From positions 1 to 34,581 of the forward strand of contig JAWXCB010000083.1 of the NCBI GenBank assembly GCA_034440455.1: a stretch of DNA of 34,581 nucleotides, in the 5' to 3' direction. This DNA comes from JAWXCB01 sp034440455. Lineage in GTDB: Bacteria > Bacteroidota > Bacteroidia > Chitinophagales > CAIOSU01. This document shows, one piece after another, positions 15,026 through 23,295 of the stretch. Numbering within the stretch: position 1 is the stretch's first letter; each line of letters opens with the position of its first letter. The position numbers and the translations under genes are program-made. The notes under the pieces were generated by a model. It had not been told where the DNA came from. It saw nothing but the letters and a program-made list of their open reading frames with translations, and made no database searches.

Positions 15026-15976
15026 TTAGTGAGCGGCTGGAATGGCGCTAATAAATGTATTGAATTTTTCCGTCTGCCTGACATATTCTTCCTCAGGCAA
15101 CGGCACATACCCGACTTCCTGCGCCAACTGTGGAACGACTTCCAAATAGAATTTCACAAACTCCTTCACTTCAGGTCTTGCTTCAGAAGCGCCATTCACA
15201 TAAATAAATAAAGGACGCGCGAGTGGCTTGTAGGTTCCGTTGCGCACGGTTTCAAGTGTAGGGAGAATTGCACCGCTGCCATTATCAACCCCCACAAGTT
15301 TCAGTTTGTCTTTATTTTCCTCGAAATAAGCCACCCCGAAAAAGCCTAAGCCGTATTTATCGCCTTCAATGCCTTGCACCAGCACATTGTCATCTTCGCT
15401 TGCTGTAAAGTCGCCCCTGCTCTTTCCTGATTCGCCTACAATCGCTTCCGTGAAATAATCAAAAGTACCCGAAGCTACACCGGGACCAAACAAATGAATT
15501 TCCGCATCGGGCCATTCGGGACGAATCTGGTTCCATTTTTTGATTACACCTTGCGCTTCCGGCTCCCATATTTTTTTCAATTCAGCAACGGTGATGCTGG
15601 TCGTCCAATCGTTCTGCGGATTTACTACCACAGCTAAGCCGTCATAAGCAACGCTTAATTCCAAGAAAGTGACATTATTTGCTTTGCAGTCAGCAGCTTC
15701 ACTTTCTTTGATGGCGCGGGAGGCGTTGGTAACATCGGTTTCGCCCCTCGAGAATTTCTTAAATCCGCCACCGGTGCCGGAAACGCCCACCGTCACTTTT
15801 ACATTCGGCTGCACTGCTCTGAATTCTTCTGCGATAGCTTCTGTAATGGGATAAACCGTGCTGGAACCGTCAATTTTAATATCACCGCCAAGCTTTTGTG
15901 TTCCATTTCCTTGTTGCGTATTGTTGCAGGAAATGAAGAGGGCGGTTGTGATAAAAAATAACAGAATGGATTTCAC
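15026..15976 (-). CDS. pstS: Phosphate-binding lipoprotein PstS
   Basis: The 316-residue protein has a lipoprotein signal (lipobox FISC, Cys17). It shows the PstS phosphate-binding motifs IDGSSTVYPITEAIAEEF (Ser/Thr ligands) and VSGTGGGFKKFSRGETDVTNASR (contains the Arg/Asp pair region). It captures phosphate in the periplasm and delivers it to PstC-PstA. First gene of the pst operon. Its promoter region contains a Pho-box-like repeat (see 16007-16042). Length is normal for the shorter PstS class. Confidence 0.95.
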   Translation of the reverse strand: MKSILLFFITTALFISCNNTQQGNGTQKLGGDIKIDGSSTVYPITEAIAEEFRAVQPNVKVTVGVSGTGGGFKKFSRGETDVTNASRAIKESEAADCKANNVTFLELSVAYDGLAVVVNPQNDWTTSITVAELKKIWEPEAQGVIKKWNQIRPEWPDAEIHLFGPGVASGTFDYFTEAIVGESGKSRGDFTASEDDNVLVQGIEGDKYGLGFFGVAYFEENKDKLKLVGVDNGSGAILPTLETVRNGTYKPLARPLFIYVNGASEARPEVKEFVKFYLEVVPQLAQEVGYVPLPEEEYVRQTEKFNTFISAIPAAH

Positions 15977-16006
15977 GGAACGGATTTTGGGTCAAAAGTA
16001 ATGAGG

Positions 16007-16042
16007 CAAAGGTAGAAAGCCGAATGTTAAGCCAATCTTAAG
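16007..16042 (-). promoter_or_regulatory. pst promoter with Pho-box-like direct repeats
   Basis: On the minus strand two 11-base units lie back to back: CTTAAGATTGG (16042-16032) and CTTAACATTCG (16031-16021), identical at 9 of 11 positions. Six bases later comes TACCTTTG (16014-16007), an exact TAnnTTTG -7 element. A TTG inside the first unit sits 18 bases upstream of the -7. PhoB-type activators bind direct repeats with an 11-base period that replace the -35 region, so position and period both fit. The start codon of pstS is 30 bases downstream of the -7 element. Confidence 0.65.
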
Positions 16043-16166
16043 AAAACGGTTGACCCAAAGTAGAAATAGTTGAAAGACAAATCTTTGCATCACTTCCTGT
16101 GACCTTCTAAGTGGATGAGGCTTTTGCAACTTGAATGTCGCTGGTATTTCACGGGTCTCTATAATG

Positions 16167-18587
16167 TTACCTGATTTCCGCCTTCAACTCCTCGCGGTAG
16201 CGCGTCATCAGCTTTTGCATCAGCTTGTCAATGTCTTTGTCGGTAAGGGTTTTCTCCTCGTCTTCAAAGAGGTAGCTCACCGCATACGACTTCATGCCCG
16301 CACCGAGCTTGTCGTCTTTGTACACATCGAAAAGGTTCACCGCTTTCAGCAGCTTCCTCCCTTCTTCCGTTGCAATTTTTTCAATCGCAGCAAATGAAAT
16401 TTCTTCTTTGAGCAGCAGCGCGAGGTCGCGCCTCACGCTGGGGTAGCGCAGTATTTCTTTAAACTGAATCGCGTTTGCTTTTGCAGCGCGGAAAATATTT
16501 TCCCAATCGAAGTTTGCATAAAACACTTCCTGCTTAATGTCCATCTTTTTCAGGATGTCCGCTTGCAGTTTTCCAAACTGCACGAGCGGCTTCTGTTGCG
16601 CAGTGTATGCTAATCCGAATTGCAGGATGCTTTCATCCGCCTGCCCGTCATCCCATTTCTTTAATCCCGTTCTTCTTAGAATATTCTGCACGATGGACTT
16701 TAACAAAAAGAAATCAGCCTGCTTGCTCTTTTCAAGATGGCTCTCCGCGTGCTTCATCCCTGTGATGAAGAGTGTGAACTCGCTGCGCTCGCTGTACTTC
16801 CCGCTTCCCTGCTGTGTATAGCTTTTGCCGAACTCATAGAGCTTCACATCCGAGTTCTTGCGGTTGAGATTCCACGCTACTGCCTCCAGTCCGGGATACA
16901 GCATGTTGGCGCGTAGCACATTCAAATCGGCATTGGCGCTATGTTGCAGGCGCACCACCTCGCTGCCTTCGCCATAATATTCCGCGCGTGAAATAGAATT
17001 GTTCACCATTTCATGAAAGCCGCTTACCGACAAATAATCGGAAATTACATTTTGCAACTGCTCGCGCACATCGGTATCCGTGCGCAGCGAAATAGAAGTG
17101 CGGATGCTGTCGGGCAGCGGAATGCGGTTCACTCCATAGATGCGCAACACCTCTTCAATCACATCCGCCTCGCGCTGCACATCCACCTTGAAAGGCGGCA
17201 CGGAAAGCTCAAGCGTTTCCTGCGATTCCTCTTTTATCTCGATGCCGAGTTGCTCGAGGATGTCGTGAATCGTGTCGGCATCAATCTGAAAACCGATGAG
17301 CCGGTCAAGATGATCGAAGCGCATTGAAACTTCGTAATTGGGCACTGGTTGCGGATACACATCCACAATGGCAGAAGCTACTTCACCACCGGCAACTTGC
17401 AGGATGAGTTGCACTGCGCGTTGCAACGCAGTGACGGTGATATTCGGGTCGGTGCCTTTTTCAAAACGCATCGCAGCATCGGTGCGCAATCCGTGACGGT
17501 TGGCTGTTTTACGGATGGCGATGGCATTGAAATGCGCGCTCTCTAAAAAGATATTGTGCGTTGCATTAGTAACGCCCGAATGCAATCCGCCAAGCACGCC
17601 CGCGATGCACATGCCTTCTTCGGCATTGCAAATCATTAAATCATTGCTGCTGAGTTCGCGCTCCGCTTCATCCAATGTTTTGAATTTCGATTTGTCGGGA
17701 AGCGTTTTCACAACAACTTTGTTTCCCTTGATGGCATCCGCATCAAACGCGTGCAGCGGTTGCCCGAATTCCTGCAAGATGTAATTCGTGATGTCAACGA
17801 TGTTGTTGATGGGACGCTGCCCTACTGAACGCAGTTTTTCTTTCAGCCAGTTAGGTGATTCAGCAACCTGCACATTCTTCAACACGATACCGGAATAGCG
17901 TGGGCACAACTTTGCATCTTCAACGATGACCTCAATCGGCTTTTCTGTTTTAGTGAAAAGCGTTTTGTCAATCGCTGGATAGTTGAGCGGAAAGTTTTTA
18001 TTGAAGCGTACATTGATTGCCGCGCGCAAATCACGCGCAACACCGATATGGCTGAAGGCATCCGCGCGATTTGGCGTGAGACCGATTTCAAAAATGAAAT
18101 CATCTTTCAGTTCAAAGTAATCGCGCACTTTCGTTCCGACTTGCACGCTTTCTGGCAATACCATGATTCCTTCATGACTTGCTCCCAATCCGATTTCATC
18201 TTCCGCACAAATCATCCCGTTGGATTCTACTCCACGAATCTTTGCTTTCTTGATGGTGAATGATTCTCCTTTCGTTGGATAAAGCGTTGTGCCGGGCAGC
18301 GCAACAATTACTTTCTGTCCTTCCGCAACATTGGCTGCACCGCAAACAATTTGCTGGTCTTCACCCGTGCCGACATCTACCCATGTGAGTTTCAACTTAT
18401 CTGCGTCAGGATGTTTTTCGGTTTTCTTCACATGCCCGATTACCAATCCCTGCAAGCCATTCCCGGGACCTTTGTATTCGGAAACGTCTTCTACTTCCAA
18501 GCCGATGTCGGTCAGTAGTTCCGACAGTTCCTGGTGTTTGAGGTCAGTATCGAGATATTCTTTGAGCCAGTTGTAAGAGATTTTCAT
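16167..18587 (-). CDS. pheT: Phenylalanyl-tRNA synthetase beta subunit
   Basis: The 806-residue protein has the bacterial PheT order: a tRNA-binding OB domain (~40-150, including GLQGLVIGHVKKTEKHPDAD), B3/B4 editing domain (~215-390, with RHGLRTDAAMRFEKGTDP), B5 (~400-475), the catalytic-like core (~490-690) and the C-terminal anticodon-binding FDX-ACB domain (~710-806, YPSVRRDLALLL). With PheS it charges tRNA-Phe and edits mischarged tyrosine. pheS is not in this window, which is common when the two genes are separated. It follows the PIN toxin by 61 bases on the same strand. Confidence 0.97.
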   Translation of the reverse strand: MKISYNWLKEYLDTDLKHQELSELLTDIGLEVEDVSEYKGPGNGLQGLVIGHVKKTEKHPDADKLKLTWVDVGTGEDQQIVCGAANVAEGQKVIVALPGTTLYPTKGESFTIKKAKIRGVESNGMICAEDEIGLGASHEGIMVLPESVQVGTKVRDYFELKDDFIFEIGLTPNRADAFSHIGVARDLRAAINVRFNKNFPLNYPAIDKTLFTKTEKPIEVIVEDAKLCPRYSGIVLKNVQVAESPNWLKEKLRSVGQRPINNIVDITNYILQEFGQPLHAFDADAIKGNKVVVKTLPDKSKFKTLDEAERELSSNDLMICNAEEGMCIAGVLGGLHSGVTNATHNIFLESAHFNAIAIRKTANRHGLRTDAAMRFEKGTDPNITVTALQRAVQLILQVAGGEVASAIVDVYPQPVPNYEVSMRFDHLDRLIGFQIDADTIHDILEQLGIEIKEESQETLELSVPPFKVDVQREADVIEEVLRIYGVNRIPLPDSIRTSISLRTDTDVREQLQNVISDYLSVSGFHEMVNNSISRAEYYGEGSEVVRLQHSANADLNVLRANMLYPGLEAVAWNLNRKNSDVKLYEFGKSYTQQGSGKYSERSEFTLFITGMKHAESHLEKSKQADFFLLKSIVQNILRRTGLKKWDDGQADESILQFGLAYTAQQKPLVQFGKLQADILKKMDIKQEVFYANFDWENIFRAAKANAIQFKEILRYPSVRRDLALLLKEEISFAAIEKIATEEGRKLLKAVNLFDVYKDDKLGAGMKSYAVSYLFEDEEKTLTDKDIDKLMQKLMTRYREELKAEIR

Positions 18588-18648
18588 AGTTATAGTTCGA
18601 TGTGCTTATAAAATTCCTGAAGGGTAATTAGCGTGATTTTTGGTCGCT

Positions 18649-18999
18649 TTAATTTTTCAAAATCAAAAAACCTTTGTCATTGCTGACGAAGGCGGAGTTT
18701 GTTTGATTCGCCAAATCTACGAGGTAATTATCCTTGTAGTCCATCAGCAGGCTGTAGCGTTTCTGCACAGGAAAATCCGCGCAGGAAAATCGCATCGCTC
18801 GTGTAGATGTTTGCGTTTTAAGCGGGAGCATCTTTGCAATTTTCGGGTTGCCGGCATGAATGCCCGCAAATTCATGTAGCTGTTCGCTGCAAGTGTAAAT
18901 GATGCCGTCTTCTATATTTATTTTTTGAAGAATTTCCTGAAACCTGTTGCGAAAAAAGAATGATACCCAGATATGCGTATCCATCACATACCGATTCAT
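18649..18999 (-). CDS. PIN-domain toxin (VapC-like)
   Basis: The 116-residue protein carries PIN-fold acidic residues: Asp7 (VMDTHIWVSFF), Glu43 (QLHEFAG), Asp90 (MDYKDNYLVDLA) and Asp108 (FVSNDKGFLIL). PIN toxins cut RNA using metal ions held by these acids. The C-terminal pattern resembles the COG1569 group of toxin-antitoxin PIN proteins. Its ATG overlaps the stop of the upstream small gene (ATGA), a usual arrangement for toxin-antitoxin pairs. All four acidic residues are retained, so it may be active. Confidence 0.8.
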   Translation of the reverse strand: MNRYVMDTHIWVSFFFRNRFQEILQKINIEDGIIYTCSEQLHEFAGIHAGNPKIAKMLPLKTQTSTRAMRFSCADFPVQKRYSLLMDYKDNYLVDLANQTNSAFVSNDKGFLILKN

Positions 19000-19211
19000 T
19001 TCTTCGCTCTGCTGTTGTGGATGATTTCAGCAATTTCATCATCACTGATGTTTATCCGGGGCTTTTTAGCGGCATCAATTTTTTTTGCAAGGAGTAGCGC
19101 TTTCTTCAACTTCAATTCTTTTAAAAACCTGTTCTGTGCGCTCGCAGGAAATTCCTGGAACAGGTCAACTATTTCGCGTAGCGTAGCACTGTTCGTTGCT
19201 TGCAAAGACAT
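18996..19211 (-). CDS. Putative antitoxin of the PIN toxin
   Basis: From ATG 19211 the product is 71 residues. Residues ~5-35 form a helix-rich segment (ATLREIVDLFQEFPASAQNR), and a charged C-terminal tail (ISDDEIAEIIHNSR) is the kind of region that wraps its toxin. The longer upstream frame to 19256 overlaps the 3' end of the Omp28-like gene and is not needed. Identification rests on size, charge and the four-base overlap with the PIN gene. Confidence 0.7.
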   Translation of the reverse strand: MSLQATNSATLREIVDLFQEFPASAQNRFLKELKLKKALLLAKKIDAAKKPRINISDDEIAEIIHNSRAKK

Positions 19212-19252
19212 TTCACTTTTCTTTAAACACGAATTTAGGAAAATTGCCTGCT

Positions 19253-20119
19253 TCAATTTACATCGCGCTGCACTGCCTGCAACACATCCATCGCAGAGCC
19301 GGAGCGATGTACTAATGCGATTACGCGCAATTCGTCAGCGTTCCACAGCAAAGGAAGATTTTCAACAGTGAAACTTTTTACGATTACTCTGCCCGCTTCT
19401 TTAGTAGTATTCAGCGCAAGTCCGTTTGTTGATGTAAGTGATTGTCGCAGCACACGATTTTGATTGTATGCAGTATCAAGCACACTGCCTTGTCCGATTT
19501 GTGCAGTGATGATGCCATCTTCCAACAACAGCACGGTGAGTTTGTTGTCTTGTAATTCTTCGGAAGTGTAATGGACAGTAATAATTACATCCAGATTGCG
19601 CGTGTTGTTGCTGAATGCCGTTTCAATATGAATATTCACAGGAGTGGTTTGGCTGATTTGCTGGTTCACGTAGTTCGCCCATTTCTGTGTGAAATAAACA
19701 AGCGATGTTTCACCGGAAAATAATTTCCGGTCAACGGCTGCGGATGGTTTAGCTGAAATAGGTCCCAATAAATCTTCAAATGCTTGTGCATCATCCGTGC
19801 GCAAATCCTGGTCGCCATCATAGGGGTCAGCAAGAAATTCGCTGTGGTCAGACACTGCAATAAATCGCTCCCCGTGTTGATTTTCCAAGTTATCAAGCAA
19901 CTCATGCCCCTGCGGACAGTTCACGCAACGCACTCCTGTAAATTCTTCCAACAAAACATTTTTATCCTGCGGAGTTTCGATTTGCGTGGCGATGTACGTT
20001 GTGTCAGTAGTTGTTTCGCCTGTCAGGTCAATGGCGGGACCGACTTCTTTACATGAATTGAAGTAAAGCAGCGTACTCGCTAAAGCGATTAGTAATCTTA
20101 TTCTATTTTGAAGATGCAT
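19253..20119 (-). CDS. Omp28-like lipoprotein with thioredoxin-type CxxC
   Basis: The 288-residue protein has a lipoprotein signal (lipobox FNSC, Cys23). A thioredoxin-like start LLEEFTGVRCVNCPQGHELL puts a redox CxxC at Cys65-Cys68. This matches the Omp28-related family of Bacteroidota surface proteins. The C-terminal half is a beta-sandwich-like region (VNIHIETAFSNNTRNLDVII). It begins four bases after the DUF6029-like gene ends, so the two are co-translated. It lacks the T9SS tail of its paralogue at 23296-25086. Role in thiol redox or disulfide handling at the envelope is inferred. Confidence 0.8.
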   Translation of the reverse strand: MHLQNRIRLLIALASTLLYFNSCKEVGPAIDLTGETTTDTTYIATQIETPQDKNVLLEEFTGVRCVNCPQGHELLDNLENQHGERFIAVSDHSEFLADPYDGDQDLRTDDAQAFEDLLGPISAKPSAAVDRKLFSGETSLVYFTQKWANYVNQQISQTTPVNIHIETAFSNNTRNLDVIITVHYTSEELQDNKLTVLLLEDGIITAQIGQGSVLDTAYNQNRVLRQSLTSTNGLALNTTKEAGRVIVKSFTVENLPLLWNADELRVIALVHRSGSAMDVLQAVQRDVN

Positions 20120-20122
20120 GTA

Positions 20123-21715
20123 TCAAAAACTCGAATTTAATGTCAGCTTCACACCGCTGAATGCAGGCTCATAACGGCAAACACCACCTGTGCATACAAT
20201 TCCCGCAACCTGCCGCACATAAGCCAAAGTTAAGACGTGTGAATCGTAGGTAAAGGAGGTGAAGAAATTATAGTAATGCACTTTTTCAGGAATGCGCTCG
20301 GGGTTGGGTTGATAGTTGTACATGTCTGAAACCGCTATCGAAAGCCAGGGAGCAATGCTGTATTCCACTTGCCCGAACAGCCAACTGCCGAAATCTTCAT
20401 CGCTGAATTGCGCCTGCGCATCAAAGGTAAGTGAATGTTTTCTATTCACTTTCCATGTAAATTCTGCAAACGGAGTGATGGCATTTACCAATTCATAATC
20501 ACCATATACTTCGCCTTCGTAAAATAACTGGTCGTATTGAACGAACTGTAATCCTCCATTTGCTTTCCACTCTTTTTTGAATTTCAACTCCACGTTTCCG
20601 AATGCTTCGCGAAATTTTAATTCCTTGTTGAAATCGCGCACTTCTGCATAGCTGAAATTGAGCGTGAGTTTTTTTGCAATCGGGCTGTAATTTATATCTG
20701 CGCTGTAGGCGAGTTCTTCCAACTCCTGCACAGCAGCATTATAGCGGGCAGGCAATCGTAAAGAATTTTGCCGCGTAACAGGCGGAATAAAATTGACGAT
20801 GCCGTCAAGTAATGCTTCTTTCGGGCTTGTTCTGAAAGGAAAATTTTCGGTGCGCTTGAATTGCAAAGCTGCGCCAAATTTTGAGCGAGAATAATTCAGC
20901 GTGGTATAGATTACATTACCCGCTTCGTTGATTAGCGTTCCTCCTGCATTTACAATTGCTTCAGAAGTTTTTCCAACGCCTTCCACATACCATGAAAAAT
21001 CACCGATAGTTAATGTATTATAAACTCCAAAAACATAGACATTATATTTCGGCACAAACCTGTCTTCCGGCTCATACGTTTCTATTGTGCTCACAACAAA
21101 ATCCATTGAGCTTTGGTCAAGCACACGGTTTACGATAGAGGCACCGGGAATCAGGCGCACTTTTTCGCCAAGGGTGAGGTTGGATTCGAGATTCATTCCA
21201 AGGATTACGGGCTTGAATAAATCCAGCCTATTTTTATGCACGCCTGTGAACGCTTTAATTTTCAATTGCTTGATTGGCTCTACTTCTGCATGAATACCCA
21301 AAATGGAATTATCAATGCCGAGCGTTCGGTCTTCATAAGCGCGAAACACGATGCCGCTTCCAAACTGGTCATAGAAATAACCGCCTGTGATTTTGTATTT
21401 CTCACCTCGCTTGCGGATGTAAAAATTTCCGATGCCGATTGCCGAATAAGGAACTCCGGGGGTATGCAGGTTGGAACTGTTGAACATATCCAACCGAACT
21501 CTTAAATCAAAAAGATATTTATCGTTCGTGTAATCAAGATTCAGCCAACCGTCTGTTGAAGATTTCAGATTATCGTAGTGCGGAGTGCCAGCAGCGCCAA
21601 TGGAAGAATCGCGCACATAGAAATAAGGATTCACCTGCAAGCTGCCGAAGAATGTTCCTTGGGCGAAAGCGGTATGTTCACACAAACAAAATAGCAACGG
21701 CAGCCAATAGCGCAT
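20123..21715 (-). CDS. Outer-membrane beta-barrel protein, DUF6029-like
   Basis: The 530-residue protein has a signal peptide (ending CEHTAFAQ) followed by many alternating aromatic/polar strands and a terminal strand ending NSSF with a C-terminal Phe, typical of barrel proteins. GTFFGSLQVNPYFYVRD and GGYFYDQFGSGIVFRAYEDR near the N-terminus match what I recall of DUF6029. It is first in an operon with the Omp28-like lipoprotein, so the two probably work at the outer membrane together. Function unknown. Confidence 0.75.
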   Translation of the reverse strand: MRYWLPLLFCLCEHTAFAQGTFFGSLQVNPYFYVRDSSIGAAGTPHYDNLKSSTDGWLNLDYTNDKYLFDLRVRLDMFNSSNLHTPGVPYSAIGIGNFYIRKRGEKYKITGGYFYDQFGSGIVFRAYEDRTLGIDNSILGIHAEVEPIKQLKIKAFTGVHKNRLDLFKPVILGMNLESNLTLGEKVRLIPGASIVNRVLDQSSMDFVVSTIETYEPEDRFVPKYNVYVFGVYNTLTIGDFSWYVEGVGKTSEAIVNAGGTLINEAGNVIYTTLNYSRSKFGAALQFKRTENFPFRTSPKEALLDGIVNFIPPVTRQNSLRLPARYNAAVQELEELAYSADINYSPIAKKLTLNFSYAEVRDFNKELKFREAFGNVELKFKKEWKANGGLQFVQYDQLFYEGEVYGDYELVNAITPFAEFTWKVNRKHSLTFDAQAQFSDEDFGSWLFGQVEYSIAPWLSIAVSDMYNYQPNPERIPEKVHYYNFFTSFTYDSHVLTLAYVRQVAGIVCTGGVCRYEPAFSGVKLTLNSSF

Positions 21716-21837
21716 TCAGAATTGGGAATAGCGGGATAAAAATAAGAAAGCGTTTCATCAGTCACCGCAAATGAAATTCTTCTGTTGCATGAGGACTTGT
21801 TTTAGAGAAATTTAATTTCCCAAACAGGGAATTCACC

Positions 21838-21845
21838 TAACTTTG
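21838..21845 (+). promoter_or_regulatory. Candidate -7 element TAACTTTG
   Basis: An exact TAnnTTTG match 57 bases before the thioredoxin-like gene, in the 187-base divergent gap with the DUF6029-like gene. No good TTG was found at -33. Confidence 0.45.
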
Positions 21846-21902
21846 AAAGGATAGCCGGAAATGGCATTAATATTGTTTATTAGCGCTAACAAATTATCGG
21901 TT

Positions 21903-22412
21903 ATGAAAAACATTACTTTACTCACAACGCTGCTCTTTGCAGGAATCATCTCGCAGGCTCAGGTAAAAGAGGCGTTTACAGACAAGAAACTACCTTCCGT
22001 TGAGGTGCAGACGCTGGATGGCAAGCGCGTGAATATTGCCGATTATGGCAAAAACGGAAAAATCACTGTTATCAGCTTTTGGGCAACGTGGTGCGGACCG
22101 TGCAAATTAGAGTTGAACAACATCAGCGATATTTATGACGGATGGAAAAAAGATTACAACGTAGAGGTGATTGCAATTTCCATTGATGATTCAAGAAATA
22201 CCGCCAAAGTGAAATCCTTTGCACAGGCGCAGGGCTGGGATTTTGAAGTGCTGCTTGACCCTAATCAGGATTTAAAACGCGCGTTTAATTTTCAAATGCC
22301 GCCTTACACTGTTCTCTCCAATCAGGAAGGCGTGATAGTTTCCACACACTTAGGCTATAAAAACGGGGACGAGTTGCTGCTGGAAGATGAAATAAAGAAA
22401 TTGGCGAAATAA
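21903..22412 (+). CDS. Exported thioredoxin-fold protein (TlpA/ResA-like)
   Basis: Starting at ATG 21903 the product is 169 residues with a signal peptide (ending ISQAQ). It has the redox motif WATWCGPCKLEL (Cys64-Cys67) and the cis-Pro strand (MPPYTVLSN). TlpA/ResA-type proteins reduce or shuffle disulfides in the periplasm. An upstream in-frame start at 21861 would bury the signal peptide. It is divergent from the DUF6029/Omp28 operon and close to the second Omp28 gene, suggesting a shared thiol-redox theme. It ends 22 bases from the convergent T9SS gene. Confidence 0.9.
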   Translation: MKNITLLTTLLFAGIISQAQVKEAFTDKKLPSVEVQTLDGKRVNIADYGKNGKITVISFWATWCGPCKLELNNISDIYDGWKKDYNVEVIAISIDDSRNTAKVKSFAQAQGWDFEVLLDPNQDLKRAFNFQMPPYTVLSNQEGVIVSTHLGYKNGDELLLEDEIKKLAK

Positions 22413-22434
22413 AGAGAGCCGAACAGGAGAGTGA

Positions 22435-23145
22435 TTACTCCTTTGAGAGCGACTTCGTATAAATCACATTTATGTCGCCATCATACACGCGAATCATGTA
22501 AATGCCTTTGGCGAGTGCGCTGAGGTCAAACTTATGTGCAGTAGATTCTACGCTTGGCGGCTGTGAAAACGAGAGCATCTTTCTTCCAAAAATGTTGAAC
22601 ACCTCCACAGTAGAACTTTCATTAATCGGAAGATTTTTAATCAGGATATAGTCCTTTGCCGGATTTGGGTAAATGCTGATATTCTCGTTTGTTTTAGACT
22701 GCGCTAAACCTGTAGGTTCTTCAGCGGTTGCCTTGTAAAATCCTGTTACAACTGTAGCAGCGCTATCCCCAATTACCCATGCTCTCATTCCTACTGTCCC
22801 TTCTCCCGGAGTATCTTCAGGAGTAAAATGCACATCAAGATTTGAAAATGTTCCGGGAGCGATAATAACAGGATCAGGTGAGAAATCTACAGGAGGCAGA
22901 TAACATTGGTTGTTATCGCAAATGGCTGTGCTGCCCCAAGCCAAAGGAAGACTTTCATTAAACCGCGACCAATAAACCTCAATTGTGTCGCTCCCGTTGT
23001 TGTAAATTCTCGAATAGGCGACAAGTTCGTTAATATCAGCTCCTCCTGTCACTAAAGTGCTGTCAGACACTAAGGACAAAGGTGATTGCGCTATCGCTGC
23101 CAGAGAGAACGAGATGATAATAACAACTGATAAGAAATGCTTCAT
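22435..23145 (-). CDS. T9SS cargo protein with type A sorting domain
   Basis: The 236-residue protein has a signal peptide (ending AAIAQ) and a beta-rich N-terminal domain with one Cys pair (ICDNNQCYLPP). The C-terminal ~80 residues are a type A sorting domain (ISIYPNPAKDYILIKNL, VEVFNIFGRKML, KGIYMIRVYDG). Such domains direct proteins through the type IX secretion system to the cell surface. The N-terminal domain is not one I can name. Convergent with the thioredoxin gene and divergent from the Omp28-T9SS gene. Confidence 0.85.
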   Translation of the reverse strand: MKHFLSVVIIISFSLAAIAQSPLSLVSDSTLVTGGADINELVAYSRIYNNGSDTIEVYWSRFNESLPLAWGSTAICDNNQCYLPPVDFSPDPVIIAPGTFSNLDVHFTPEDTPGEGTVGMRAWVIGDSAATVVTGFYKATAEEPTGLAQSKTNENISIYPNPAKDYILIKNLPINESSTVEVFNIFGRKMLSFSQPPSVESTAHKFDLSALAKGIYMIRVYDGDINVIYTKSLSKE

Positions 23146-23174
23146 GACGGGAATAACATGTTGTCGAACTGTAA

Positions 23175-23206
23175 CAAATATACGATAATGGCTGCCAAAG
23201 TTCCAA
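23175..23206 (-). promoter_or_regulatory. Promoter of the T9SS cargo gene (-33 TTG, -7 TATATTTG)
   Basis: On the minus strand TTG (23206-23204) and TATATTTG (23182-23175) are separated by 21 bases, close to the spacing of Bacteroidota sigma-ABfr promoters. The -7 element lies 29 bases before the start codon. Confidence 0.6.
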
Positions 23207-23246
23207 AATTTTTATGGCAGGATTAACAAAAATTAACCGAATCGAA

Positions 23247-23254
23247 TATCTTTG
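23247..23254 (+). promoter_or_regulatory. Candidate -7 element TATCTTTG
   Basis: Exact TAnnTTTG match 41 bases before the Omp28-T9SS gene, in the 150-base divergent gap. No TTG at the ideal distance. Confidence 0.5.
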
Positions 23255-23295
23255 ATGGAAGTTTGATTTAAGTAACCTTAAATTCCAATCAACAA

